Shown piece by piece: positions 27,301-38,866 of a DNA stretch of 64,000 nt; position 1 is the first letter of the stretch; each line of letters starts with the position of its first letter. The position numbers were made by a program, and so were the translations under genes. The stretch is from NCBI GenBank assembly GCA_023846275.1, contig JAIUJO010000070.1, positions 1,748,501 to 1,812,500 on the forward strand, written 5' to 3'. Under the pieces are notes generated by a model that had not been told where the DNA came from, did no database searches, and worked only from the letters and a program-made list of their open reading frames with translations. Source of the DNA: Vanilla planifolia (taxonomy: Eukaryota > Streptophyta > Magnoliopsida > Asparagales > Orchidaceae).

Positions 27301-30300
27301 AATTTTTCTTGTTTTTTCTCTCTCTAATATTATTCTCACTTTCTCTCTTAAACTATATCCCTTTGTCCCAAACTTTCTCTGAAACAAAATATTTGTGACT
27401 CTCTCCATCACATTCGTTATCATAATCTCTATCAACTTTTTCCCAAAATTGTCTCTTTTTCTTTAAAACTTCACTTTCATATGCTGTTCTTTTTTTCTAT
27501 TATTTTGTTTTCTTATTGTTCTCTTTATCATTAAATTAATGTGCCTCTTTTTAAAACTATTTCTTTGAATTTCTCTCACTTCCTTTTTGTCTCTCTTCTA
27601 ATCTTAATGTTTGTCTACCTCTTTATCTTTGTTCTCTCTAAATCAAAATCTTTATCAAAGTGTTGCTTTTTTATGAGTTATCAATTCACTCTCTTCCCTT
27701 CATCTTTTTATCTCTTTTTATTTTATATATCATCACATAGTCTTTCTCCCTTATATATCACCATCTTTAATTTGCAATTAACTCTCTATATTCTTATGTC
27801 TCTTTTTTAACTTATTCTCACAACCTATAACTCTTTTTCAGTTATATCTTCTCTATGTAACTTTGCACTACATCCTTTACAATTCTCTCATAAATCTATC
27901 TTTTCTCTCTCTTCCTTAATATCATTTCTATATCTCTCTTTCTCACTTCATTTTCTTGTCCATCTCTCTCGTGACATTCTCACTCCTCTCACATTTCTTT
28001 GTTGCTTATGCATTCCCACACTAAACTTATTATTTTTGCCAATCTCTCTAATTTTCCCTCTCTATCACGCTATGACTTTATTATTTCTTTTTATTGATCT
28101 CTCCATCATTATCCCATTATCCTGCAACTCTCTCAAACACTATCTATAGTTAATCTCTTTTTGGTCTCATCACTCTATTTGTTTTCATTCTCTCAATCCT
28201 CTCTATCATATCCATCAATCATAGCTATGTTTTTCTTTTCTCACTTTTCTTTGTCTTCTTTTGTCTTTCTTTATCTTTCACTAGCTCCTTATTTTATTCT
28301 CTTTGTTTTTGACTCATTTCCCTCTCCCTCTTATACATTCAAACAAATTAATCCTTTTCACACCACCTTCTGCCTCTCTTTTATAATATTTCTTTTTAGT
28401 TTTAATTATTTGTGTCTTTGACTTTGTGGATGCCTTACTCTACATGTCTATCTTCTCTCTCTACAAACTATTTAATCTCTCAATATGCCTCCTTGTATTT
28501 TTCTTCTCTTACTTCTGTTACCCCCTCCATCTTTGTCCACTCTAAAATTCATGCCCATCACATTTTTTCCTTTTTCTCTCTCACTGTTTCATTCTCTCTC
28601 TTCATCATGTATTATTCACTTTAAATTTTTTATTTATTAACATTTGTCACTATAAAACTCACATTTAGTCTTTGATTTGTATTCTTGCTTTATCTCTTTA
28701 TCTATCATTTGTATCTCTATTTGTTTCTCTTATCTCTCTTAAAATATATCTCATGATTTATCTTTATCGCTCTTAATCTTAGCCTCTTTGTCTCACTCCA
28801 CTATCTCCTCTTTCTCTCCCCCACTATCTCTTCTTATTCTTCTTTCCTTCTTCTTTATATTTCATCTCAATCTCTCTAATGCCCTTTCTCATTCTAATTA
28901 TCTCTTCCTTTCTCAATGCTTAATCACCAAATTCATCCAATTTTCCTTTCATTCTTCACTAACTCACATTGTTCACTTCCACTTATTCAACTTTTTTCTT
29001 TTCTTCCCTATCATTATTCCTCAAGAGTTTTGTCCTTTCTTTTTCTTCTTTTATCTCTTCATCTTTCTTGATCTATCTCTTAATTTGTATTTTTTAATTT
29101 CTTTTTTTATCTCTTTATGTTCTTTTTATTTCTCCCTCTTCTCTTCCTTTCCTTCTTACACAATATATATGTCTCTCTCTTTGTATATATTTCCACAAAT
29201 TTCTTTTTTCTTAATATTTTCTTATATCTCTTTTCCCTCTATCTTTTATTCTTCTTTTCTATCTCTTATTTCCAATTTGACTTTATTTTCTATCTTTTTA
29301 GACTCCATTTTTCTCTCTATTTCATTTTTAACTTGATATCCATATATCTAACCCTCACTTTGGCTCCATTTCTATTTATCTTAATGTATTGAATCCCTCT
29401 CTATTATATTCTTTATCGTTGTCTTTATCTTCTTTTTATATTATCACAATTCTTTCACAGCCTTCTCTCTCTTTACCTTATTCTTCATTTTCTGTCTTTC
29501 AACTTATATTACTTTAGGCATCAAATCTTTCATGTTTGCATGTCTCTTTCATCTCTATCTAAACTTTTTATTATATATACTATACTTTGCTTCTTCCTCT
29601 ACATTTATTGACCTCTTTACATCTTTGATCGTGATGTATTAGTCAAATTCTTTTTCTTTGACTTTCTTTCTCTTGATTACTCTTCACACTCCATGATCTC
29701 TCCTCTTTCTTTATAATTTGAACCTCCTTCTGGTTCACTTACTCTTTCTTGTTCTGCTATCTCCATATATTCCCTGTTAGTTTATACTCTCATTACTTTT
29801 CTCTTTATTATGATCATTCCCATTCCCACTATCCCTTACTCTTCATTTCTTTTCATCTTTTATATTCACCATTATTCTAACTCTCTAATAATTTTTATCA
29901 ACAAATTTGTCACTCTCTTCTCTCTTTCTCTTTCTCTTTTATCTTTTTCTCTTACAAACACTTTAATATTTCACATCTTTTTTTGTAATTTCTCTCCTCT
30001 CACATCTCTTCTCTTATATCCCTAATGTGCTCTCCATTGCCTTTATCTCCATACATCTCGATTTTTTTGCATCTCTATCTCCGTTTACATTATTTTTATT
30101 TCACCCTTATTGTCCAACTATCTCTCCATGTCTTTTCCCTCTAACACTCTCTCCTTTCAACTCTCTATCTTGTCTTTTACACTCTCTATCTACTTTATAA
30201 TATATATCTTACATCTCCATCTCTTTATCATTTGTCTCTTCTCAAAAAATATTGCTTTATCTCTTTTTATCATCACTCATCTATAACTTTGCCTCTCTTC

Positions 30301-31986
30301 CTTATACCTTCACAAACTCTTCATGTCCTCATCTCTAAATGTTTTCCTTCCCATTGAGAATCTCTTTTTAAATGTTCTTTCTATTTCATTATCACTCTAC
30401 CTTTCTTTTACCTCCTTTATTTTACACTTTCTCTTTCTTTCTATCTCTCTTTGTCTCTTTTACTAGTTTCACTTCTCTTCTATTATGCTAACTCTCTTTT
30501 CTCTTCTTTGTTCCATCATTAAACTTCTTAAATTTCTTTCTTCTCACCTTTTTACACTGTTTTATTCTCCTTTAAACTTTATTTCTACCTAATTCTCCTT
30601 CTTTCTTTTTCTCTATGACTTTCTCAACTAGCTATTTTATATCTTTTTCCTTACCCATCTCTCATGATATCTTCTCTCATTTTCTAAATAAATTTTTTAT
30701 CTTATTTAAATAAAATGTCTTATTTATCTCAACTTTCAATCATCTTTATCTCTCTTTAGTTTTCCTTTATAATACTCTATTTACTACTCTCTCCTTTATT
30801 TTCTCTCTCTCAAGCACTCTCCTTTTCTATTTCCTTTTGTCTAGGTCTCCTAAAAAATTCTATCTCAACTCACTCTCACTTCTTTTATCTCGATAATATC
30901 GCTCCACTGACTAATTCTATAAATTGATGCTTCATCCTTTACTTATTCCATCTCTAACAGTCTATGATTATCTCTTTCTTGCTCTACCTATCTCTTTTGT
31001 TCTCTTTCTCTCTATCTTTGCTCTTTTATTTCTTCTCTCCCTTTCAATCCTTCATCCTTATAATAGTCACTTTTATCTTTCTCTTTCATTTTATCATGTA
31101 GTCTCACAAGAAAATAATCTTTTACTATTTTTTATCACTTCTCTAATAGCATTTTTTATTTCTGTTTAACCAAAAATATTTCATACTAATCTCTTTCTTA
31201 ACTTTTTTATTTCAATATACTTTCTTTACCCCTCCGTATCACACTCTGTCACTTTTTATAGTTTTACTTTTCTCTAATCATGTTGTCCCTCATTATTCTT
31301 TTCTCTACACTTTCTTTCTTAGTCCATTGTTTTCTCGATAATTCTTTTAAACTCTACTTTTTCTCTTCTCTCTCTCTCTTTCCACTAAATCTTTCCAATA
31401 TCTTTCCTTTCCCCTCTTTCTATTTCTCTTTTTAATATATTTCCCTCAATTTATATCTCAACTATATCAAAGTTTTGGTTATTTTTTCTCTCCATCATTT
31501 CTCACTTTAATTTCCCCCTCTAATACACTACCTATTATCTTGCATTAATCTTTCTCACTTCCATATTGTCATCTCTTCTATATCTCATTATCTTACTTTT
31601 TTTGAACCGATTCTCTTCATCCTTCACTCTCTTCCTTAATCTATTGCATATCAGTCCACCTTATTCTATCAATTGATGAGCCTTCCCACTCTTTTCCCTT
31701 ACTCTCAATCTTAATTATTACCTCTTTCTCATTCACCTCACTATATCACTCACTTTCTCTCTTTAATCTTATGTTTTTTTCTATCTTTTTCTCTCAACTC
31801 TTCATATATCAATCTCTTCTATTTTTCTCTCTTTCCTTTATCTCTATCTCTATCTCTCACTAATATTTTCCCCTTTTCTATTACTTCTCATTATTTTTAG
31901 TTATCTACATATACTTAATTTTTACTCTTTTCTCTCTATTACTTTCTATCAATTATTGTATGTCTACCTTAAATATCCAATTTCTT
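27301..31986 (+). repeat. Unit F, pyrimidine-rich domain
   Basis: This C+T-rich domain is about 4.7 kb, with landmarks at 27550, 28092 (ttgatctctccatcattatc), 28921, 29635 (gtattagtcaaattct), subrepeat a at 30921 (aaattgatgcttcatcc) and subrepeat b at 31671 (aattgatgagccttccc). The b copy is followed after about 0.32 kb by the next AT domain, against about 0.40 kb in the other units. The long frames (28788-29336 and others) are F/L/S-rich artefacts. Confidence 0.85.
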
Positions 31987-33265
31987 AAGACAACCTACAA
32001 ATAGAGTCACCTATAATTAATAGTTAGTGTAATTACAAATTATATTTACAATTATAAAAAATATTATTTATAAATTAAAAATAGATATAGTAAATCTATT
32101 TTCAAAAAAATAATTACATTATATTTAAAAATAGATTTTTTTTATTGTAATTAGAATGAAAAAATTAAATTTGTTACACCTTTTTTATTTAAAATGTTTT
32201 ATAAAATAATTAGTGTTTCATAATAATCATAAAAAAATAATATTAATTATTCATATTTTTAAAAAATAATAACTATTTTAAATTATTAATAATAAAAAAT
32301 TAATTTAATATAAATTTTATATTATGAAATTTAAAAAATTAAAATTAGTGAACAACAAAAAAACATATTATGATAACCATGAATAGTAATTTTAATAATT
32401 TAAAAACACTATATTTATTCTTATTAATAGTGGATATTCTTATTCATCCTTTGTTCGATATTTTTGGTCTTTGTCCACATCATTTGTTTATTTTAACTAC
32501 TTTTATTATGTTATTTATCCTCGATATAGTTCATATTTAATTTTATTCATTTCTTATATTCTTATTTTATTCAATTTTTTACTGTTATGATTCACTTCTT
32601 CTAGGTAATTATCATGTTTTATATTTTCTTATCCTTTTTCTTGTTAGTCATCATTTGATAATACCTTTTCGAGATTTAAATTGCTTAAGCACATTAATAT
32701 TTCTAAGAATAAGTAGAAACTAAAAGAGCAAAAGAAAATTATTATTACTTCTTATACATTATTTTTTTAAAAAGGTTATCATTATTTTTATTATAATGAT
32801 AATTTTTAAATTTATTTTATTGATCTAGAATATATTATTATTTTTTAATTTCTAAGAATAAAATAATAATAAATCATAAATTTACACCTTTGCTTTTTAA
32901 TCTTCCTTTTATAATTAATTCTTGTTCATTTTTTTTCTTATTTTGTATTATAATATTCATTTATATAATTGGAAAACAATGACAAAAATATTTTTTTATA
33001 TTTCTTTGGGTAAGTTTAGAAAAAAGTTATTAATTATTTTCACTTGAATTTAATAATTAATAAAATTCTAATTTTTATTTCCTTTTTTTACTATTATTAA
33101 GAAATACATTTTATCATTTAAATATTAAATTACAATATTACGTATAGAGTGATTTTTATTTTATTCTTCGTAGATACAATTTTTTTGTTTAAGACAATTT
33201 TAAGCATAATAATAGCAAATGCTCAAATTTACTTGCAGTTATAATTCATGTGAGAATAATGCTTT
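31987..33265 (+). repeat. Unit G (truncated): AT-rich domain, type 3; array edge
   Basis: The opening is decayed (aagacaacctacaaatagag) and about 0.1 kb after it is missing. Sequence then follows unit D, with shared phrases ccatgaatagtaattttaat (32376), 'aagtttagaaaaaagttatta' (33010), 'attacgtatagagtgatt' (33136) and 'aagcataataatagcaaatg' (33202). The unit can be followed to 'gtgagaataatgctttta' (33240-33257; gtgagaataaagtttttata in D at 14790), after which similarity stops and repeat R2 begins. No pyrimidine domain follows, so this is the right end of the array in this window. Confidence 0.8.
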
Positions 33266-35225
33266 TATGTATTCGAAACAACATTAGCAATATCTTAACA
33301 AAATAATATACCAAAATATAACTAAAGAAAAAAGCATTTAAATTTTATTTTAATAATTTCTAATTTTAAAAAATTACAAAATGAAATATTTTAATATATT
33401 TATATACGTTCCAAATAGTGAATTTTTGTTTATAATTTAATGATAAATTTTAAAACGTAAATGCATTTTAATAAATAAAGTTTCACAAATAAGAAAATCA
33501 TAGGTGTTAAAAAAACATTGTCACATAAAAAGTGATAATTAAAAAATATAATTTTTCGTAGGAATGTAAAAACATAAAAATATTAAAATGTACCATAATC
33601 CAAAAATGAGCTATAAGTAATTCTAATATTCACACACACAATAAGAAAATTTCTAAAGAAACAAGTAACATAAACATTTCATTGCGAAAAAGTTTAAAGA
33701 AATGATAAATTTATAAAAATCAAAATCCAACAAATTACCAAATGAGATATAATTTATATGCATAATATTTTCAAAAATAAAGCAATTTTCATTGTTGATT
33801 GCTTGGAAATTTTGAAATATAAAAAAATTAACAATATCTTTCTAGAAACAATTTCCTAAGAATCTTTAAAAATAATTTGTAATTAAAAAATTATGCAATT
33901 TCTTAGGAAAAATATTAAAATTCTAAAATTAATTGAAAAATGTTCAAATTTACAAATGTTTTTCCCATTTTTCAATTGCAATAAATTTAAAAATATTTTA
34001 ATATTAAATGTATAAGTAAGGTCTTAATGATTTAGAACATTTAGATTGTGTGATTTAAGCAAAAATATTTAAGAAATTAAACATGTCAACATATACGTTA
34101 TAATATAAATTAAATAATTCAATGTTATGCCAAATGATTTCGATTAGAATAAAGAAACCATATATGATAAGAATTATTTAAATTATTGGTACAAAATATT
34201 GAAAGAATTTATATTATATAAAAAATGATAGAAAATGATCATTTCTATATAATTAAGATAGGCATTAAGAATAATACTTTGACAAGGAGTTTTTCTTTTG
34301 ATATAGTATAATAAATAAGCAATCACTATTAACAAAATTTAAATATTTAAAAACTTCTCTAATTTAAAGAGTACTTGGCTAAATAAAACTTGCTAAATTT
34401 AAATAAAAAGAAAAACAAAAAAATAAACAAAACTTGAAAATTATAAAAATATATTTAAAATGTTTGGTAAATTTACACAATATATTACTATGTTGCACAA
34501 TAACATAAGCAAAAAAAATCTTGTTATTGTACTAAAACATAAAATAAAAATAATTATTATATTTGAATGCTTAATACATCAAAAACCATTTATAACATAG
34601 ATATAAAAATTATCCTCTATGCAAAAAGGTAAATGAGTTTGAAAAATAATTTGTTTATTTACACTAAAATTGTTAAAATCAAAAGTATATAATACTTAGA
34701 TAATTAGTTTATGAATGCAACAAATTGGTATTATCATACACATAAAAAGTTAAATAAGTTTGAAACAAATATTTTATTTATAAAAAATTGTTAAAACCAA
34801 GAGTATAGAGCACTTAAATAATTAATGTATGCCTACAAAAAAAATTGGTACAAGCATCTCATCAACAATAAAAAAGATGTTTTTTTCACTTACGCTAGTT
34901 TGCAACTTTGTAATGCATTGTATAAATTTAATGAATATTTTAAATACAACACCTTTATCAAAAATCAAAATGATTAAATGTTGGTGTGTGAAAGCATTTT
35001 AGGAACGTATTAGGTCATCTTTTTATCAACCTTAAACTTGAGTGGAAAACATTTTTATTAAAACTATTATAAATAATTTTATTTTTTTCAATTGTTTAGC
35101 TTTTTTTAATTGTTTTATCTTATAATGTCCTAATTTCAATGACTTCTCTTTTTAGCTTTGATGATAAAATTTTCTTTGAAAAACTTAAAATTTTATAATC
35201 AAAGTGTTTATTAGCTTACTGAGCA
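33266..35225 (+). repeat. Dispersed repeat R2, copy 1
   Basis: From 'tgtattcgaaacaacattag' onward this A-rich stretch aligns in direct orientation with 60039 onward ('tgcatttgaaacaatattga'). Shared phrases include 'catttaaattttattttaat', 'atacgttccaaa' (33406; 60184), 'ctataagtaattctaatatt' (33610; 60391) and 'gtacaaaatattgaa.gaat' (34190; 60990). Similarity runs to about 34430, is lost in the middle, and returns at about 35040-35215 ('ctaatttca..gacttctctttttagctttgatgata'; 61855 on). No coding capacity is visible. It may be a non-autonomous element or part of an LTR element; its start coincides with the end of the satellite. Confidence 0.7.
34627..34856 (+). repeat. Two-copy tandem repeat, period ~117 bp
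   Basis: Segment 34627-34740 is repeated at 34744-34856. Paired phrases are 'aaatgagtttgaaaaataattt' and 'aaataagtttgaaacaaatatt', 'attgttaaaatcaaaagtat' and 'attgttaaaaccaagagtat', and 'caaattggtattatcat' and 'aaaattggtacaagcat'. It lies inside R2 copy 1 and has no visible counterpart in copy 2. Confidence 0.75.
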
Positions 35226-35239
35226 TAGTAGGGACTAGA

Positions 35240-36575
35240 TTTTTGTTGGAGTGAAGACTTTAGCATAAATAGTGAATGCAATTTGATGGCTCAACCTGTT
35301 GACTTTGGAGTCGAGGACAATGATTTTTTGTGTGGCTTATTTACAAAGAATATCATTTTTAAATCTTTATGATTAGCATGTTAAATCTTTAATTTTTTTG
35401 TAACTGGGCACATAAAAGTATCAATCTTGAATGTATATGTGAGTTTGGTTTAAGTAATGTTTCAATTGAAGGAATTTGTGCTTTTAAAAATCTTTAAAAT
35501 AATCAAATGATTTTTCTATATAAATTTTTTTGTTATTATAAAAACTTATGTTTTTCTTTAGCACACCCCAACTACTAAGCTCGAAGGGCTCAGGTCAAGT
35601 GACAAATTCCACTTGGGGCATGAGCCCTAGGCACCTCCATAGGCCAAGTACTCATCAAATCTAAGATGGGCTAACCTCAAATATTTGTCAAGGCAATTTG
35701 CTATTGTAGTCTCTGGGTCAATTAGCTTAGCACATTACTTATGAACCAAGTTTGGAGAAACTAGTGAGGACAGACTACTTAATTTGTTTAAGTATATAGG
35801 GTCAGGTAAGACCCTTAAATGTGTGCTGGTGACAAAGGGCATGACCTCTTGAGAACACTATGGGTAGCCAACCCCAATATGATGATTATGTATGTCGTTG
35901 ATATATTATAAGCATGAAATACTTCAACTATTTCAAAATGTGGGATTAAATAAAAGTTATTGCCAAACTTGAGATTTCTACATTGATGTACATTTTTGCA
36001 ATCAAACAATCCAGATCATGCCCACATATGCGAAAAGTTAACTTTCTTCAACTATTCATCTAGAATAGTTGATTGAGTGGTTGAGAGTCTCTCCTCATAC
36101 ATGAAAAGTAATTTTATTATCGTTATTATCCATCTAACTTCGAAATCCAATGCTCTTTATCCTATCTCACTATGATTAGATTTCGACACTTTATCATTGA
36201 AGTTGATTTGACAATTACCGCTTCATTGGCCTGAACGGATGGCAACCGCACCATCTTCTCTATCTATATTGACTAGCTTTCTAAAAAGTAGATTCTAGTA
36301 ATTAGGGAGTTATTTTTTATTTTTTTATTTCAAATATATATGGATCATTTATCAAACATTAAAATAATCAAATCATGCTTGACAGTTTTCATACGAGATG
36401 AAATGAAGTTGAACTATGAGAAACACATTTTTACACAATTACCAAAGCTATAGATTTTTGTCAGCGTCTATTTCTCCTATCCTCATTCATAATCATTTAT
36501 GCATTTCTTGGAAACATTTACATCATTTATTAGCAGTAACACTTTTGTTTAAAGAATTAAAGTTGTAGGAAATTT
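35240..36575 (+). repeat. Direct duplication R4, copy 1 (LTR-like)
   Basis: About 1.33 kb is repeated at 37186-38525. Paired phrases are 'gcataaatagtgaatgcaat' and 'acataaatagtgaatacaat', 'gattagcatgttaaatcttt' and 'tattagcatgtttaactttt', 'gttgatatattataagcatg' and 'gttgatgtattataagcaca', and 'gccaaacttgagatttctac' and 'accaaacttgagattttcac'. GC is higher than in the surroundings, for example around 35567-35640. The spacing 'ttataagc ... aatgtgggatta' resembles promoter-proximal sequence common in plant LTRs, but no terminal TG/CA boundaries or primer-binding site were identified. The minus-strand frame at 35815-36009 lies inside this repeat and is not called. Confidence 0.75.
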
Positions 36576-37185
36576 TGTAAGGAAAAATTGTAAAATTTGG
36601 TGGGCAACTGATGTTCTATAGCCGAAACAATTGTTTTTAGATTATGGCTTAGAATTTATACAATTCTAATTTTTGTGGTAAATTAAGTGCAATTTATTTA
36701 GCTAAAGTCACATGAAACAATTAAGAATAAAACATATAGAATTAAGATATAAGCTCATTAGAGAACATGCATAAAAAATAAATTTTGTTATCATTCGTGC
36801 TATTGTCTACCTAATTAGTTGATATTTTTACTGAACCATTGCCTATCAAAGTATTTAATAAACTTGAGTTAAGCTTAAGTGTCATTAACCCCTTTGAATT
36901 ATTAAAAAAATAGAGAGAAATAATTGTTAGAATTCAAGTTGAGGGAAAGCTAGAATTCAAGAGAAGTATGGGTTATCATATAAGATATATACTACAATGT
37001 TGAATATCAAGTTATTTAATGTTTCCATTAATATTACATTTTTTTAGCTCTAGTTTTACAATCATCAAGGGGGTGGTTATTATACCTTTTAATATGATGA
37101 TCACAAAACCAAGGGTAAGTCTTTACTAATACTTTATTGAACTTAGCATTGTTTTAGTTAGATCTCATGAAGTGTTCTAATAATC
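36576..37185. other. Spacer between R4 copies, unassigned
   Basis: This is AT-rich, mixed sequence of about 0.6 kb between the two copies of R4. No open frame, retrotransposon motif or internal repeat was recognised. If the R4 copies were LTRs this would be a greatly shortened internal region, but nothing like gag or pol is present. Confidence 0.5.
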
Positions 37186-38525
37186 TTGAATTGATGGAGT
37201 AAAAACTATAACATAAATAGTGAATACAATTTGATGGCTTAATCTACTGACTTTTGAGTTGATGACAATAGTCTTTGTGGAGTGGTTAGTCCAAAAAGAA
37301 CTTAATTTCTAAATTTTTATTATTAGCATGTTTAACTTTTAATTTTTTTAAAATTATGGCAAATAAGACTATCATCTTTTATAAATATTTGACTTTGGTT
37401 TAAGTTATATTTTTTTGAATGCATTTGAGTTCTTAAAAATCTTATAAATATTAAAATATTTTTAATATATAAATTATTATTATTATTATTATATTATTAT
37501 TATTATTACTATTATTATTTCCTAAGCACTCTTAACCATTAACCTCAAATGGCTTAGGTCAAATAACATGTAGCACCTAGGCTCATGGGCCTTAGGGAAT
37601 CCCAAGTATCGATCAAGTGAGGTTATTATTGTGGTCTCTTTGTTAAATCGTTGAAGGCATTACTTATGAACAGACTTAGGCTAAATGTTTAATGGCAAAG
37701 TCTTTAATCAATTTAGGAAAATTGAGTTAAGTTAGAACCTTACATTCCCACTAATGACCTAGGTCATCACCTGTTGAGAACACTTGAAGGTAGCCAATCC
37801 ATTAGGCTAATTGTAAATGTAGTTGATGTATTATAAGCACAAAATACTTTAACTATGTTACAATCTAAGACAAAACAATTGCTATTACCAAACTTGAGAT
37901 TTTCACACTAATTGAACATGTATTTTTGCGATCGAGCAGTCCACATCACACTCATTTTTATGAATAGTGAACTTACTATAGTTGTTTATCAAAAATGGTT
38001 GACCGAATTGTTGATAGTCTTTTTTTCTTGTGTGTATAGTAATCTGATCATCATTACTATCCATCCAACTTTTGAATCCAACTCTCTAAATCTTATCTTG
38101 TAATGACTAAATGTGGGCCCTTTATCATTTATGTTGATCCAATTGTTACCACTCTATTTGCTTAATTTGATGGTAGTTGTACCATCATCTCTATCTATTA
38201 CTACTAGTTGTTTTGAAAAGTAGATTTTAGGTATTATGTGAGTTATTTTTGGAGTTTTTTATTTCAATTACAAATAAGGATCATTTACAAGATCCTAAAA
38301 CTATTGAATCAAACTTGAAAATATTTATACAAATCAAAGTGAAGTTAAAACTGTGAGCAACACATTTCTACGTAATTATAGGAGCTATAGATTTTTTTTG
38401 GTGTCAATTTCTCCTACTTTCTTTCATATTAATTTTTGTATTTGTTGGTAGCATTCCTTCATTTGTTATTATTACTACTCTTATTTAAAATATTGATAGT
38501 GTAGGGTGTTTTTGACCAAAAACTG
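37186..38525 (+). repeat. Direct duplication R4, copy 2
   Basis: This is the partner of 35240-36575, offset by about 1.945 kb in the same orientation. It contains a private ATT microsatellite (37473-37519), just before the region equivalent to 35560. The end region ('gtgtagggtgtttttgacca', 38508) still resembles copy 1 ('ttgtaggaaattttgtaagg', 36564), after which the copies part. Many point differences and small indels show an old duplication. The frame at 37912-38103 is incidental. Confidence 0.75.
37473..37519. repeat. (ATT)n microsatellite, interrupted
   Basis: About 47 bp of attattatt with two interruptions, an 'atattatt' slip and one 'attact', lie inside R4 copy 2. It is absent from copy 1, so it arose after the duplication. 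Confidence 0.95.
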
Positions 38526-38866
38526 CAAAGTTCCAAATTTTTTTGTAAAGCCTTCTTAGATTTTTGCATCTAATTGGAGCACAGATTTATATTTGTTTAA
38601 ACACTACCAGCTTCGACAAAAGGGACCGCTTAGTAGAATCCTGAACGGGGATTGGGGGTGGATGTAGGCACAGATTTTAATCAAACCATTTAAAAATCTT
38701 TTGTACATTTTGCTTATCATTAAAGAATTTTATTTTATTGATAAGTTTTATAAAAAAGCTTTATTTTAAGCTGAAACTTCTTTCTTCTAATTTTTTGAAT
38801 AAAAAATTAGTTAAACACACAATTCATCTTTATCTTATTATTCATTTTTCCTCACATGTTTTACAA
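38526..38866. other. Unassigned segment with a C-rich/G-rich LTR-like motif
   Basis: Most of this is AT-rich, but 38605-38670 is unusually GC-rich ('cttcgacaaaagggaccgct', then 'gaacggggattgggggtgga'). Read on the minus strand it has 'tccacccccaatccccgttc', which resembles the C-run seen near the end of some plant copia LTRs. Its place, downstream of the minus-strand copia 3' end, would fit an LTR. The assignment is inference only; no LTR pair or termini were found. Confidence 0.35.

Larger units (their letters stand above)
1..33265 (+). repeat. Tandem array of ~6 kb two-domain repeat units
   Basis: Five complete units and two partial ones lie head to tail in the same orientation. Each AT-rich domain opens with a related sequence containing aaaatttagaaatagaatt (1806, 7497, 13604, 19530, 25981; decayed at 31987), giving unit lengths of about 5.69, 6.11, 5.92, 6.45 and 6.01 kb. 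Each unit then passes into a long C+T-rich domain. Landmarks recur in fixed order within the pyrimidine domains: a tttaaaac-type motif (3871, 9067, 15484, 21619, 27550), a 'ttgatctctccatcattgtc'-type motif (9618, 16029, 22109, 28092), a 'cctcaatcacc'-type motif (4411, 10451, 16901, 22952, 28921), and two aaattgatgc motifs about 750 bp apart. Divergence between units is high, so the array is old or evolves without strong homogenisation. It is a long-unit satellite or macrosatellite; no coding function is visible. Confidence 0.9.

Noticed and set aside
1-31986. Dozens of plus-strand frames of 60-180 residues that look like multi-pass membrane proteins
   Set aside because: They follow from a strand rich in C and T: codons such as CTT, TTC, TCT, ATT and CTC give L, F, S and I, and stops are rare because G and A are rare. 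The frames overlap in two phases, are not conserved between equivalent places of the repeat units, and lack any domain.
1-33265. CRISPR-like or short-spacer repeat array
   Set aside because: Repeat units are kilobases long and diverged, with no short conserved repeat alternating with unique spacers, and the context is eukaryotic.
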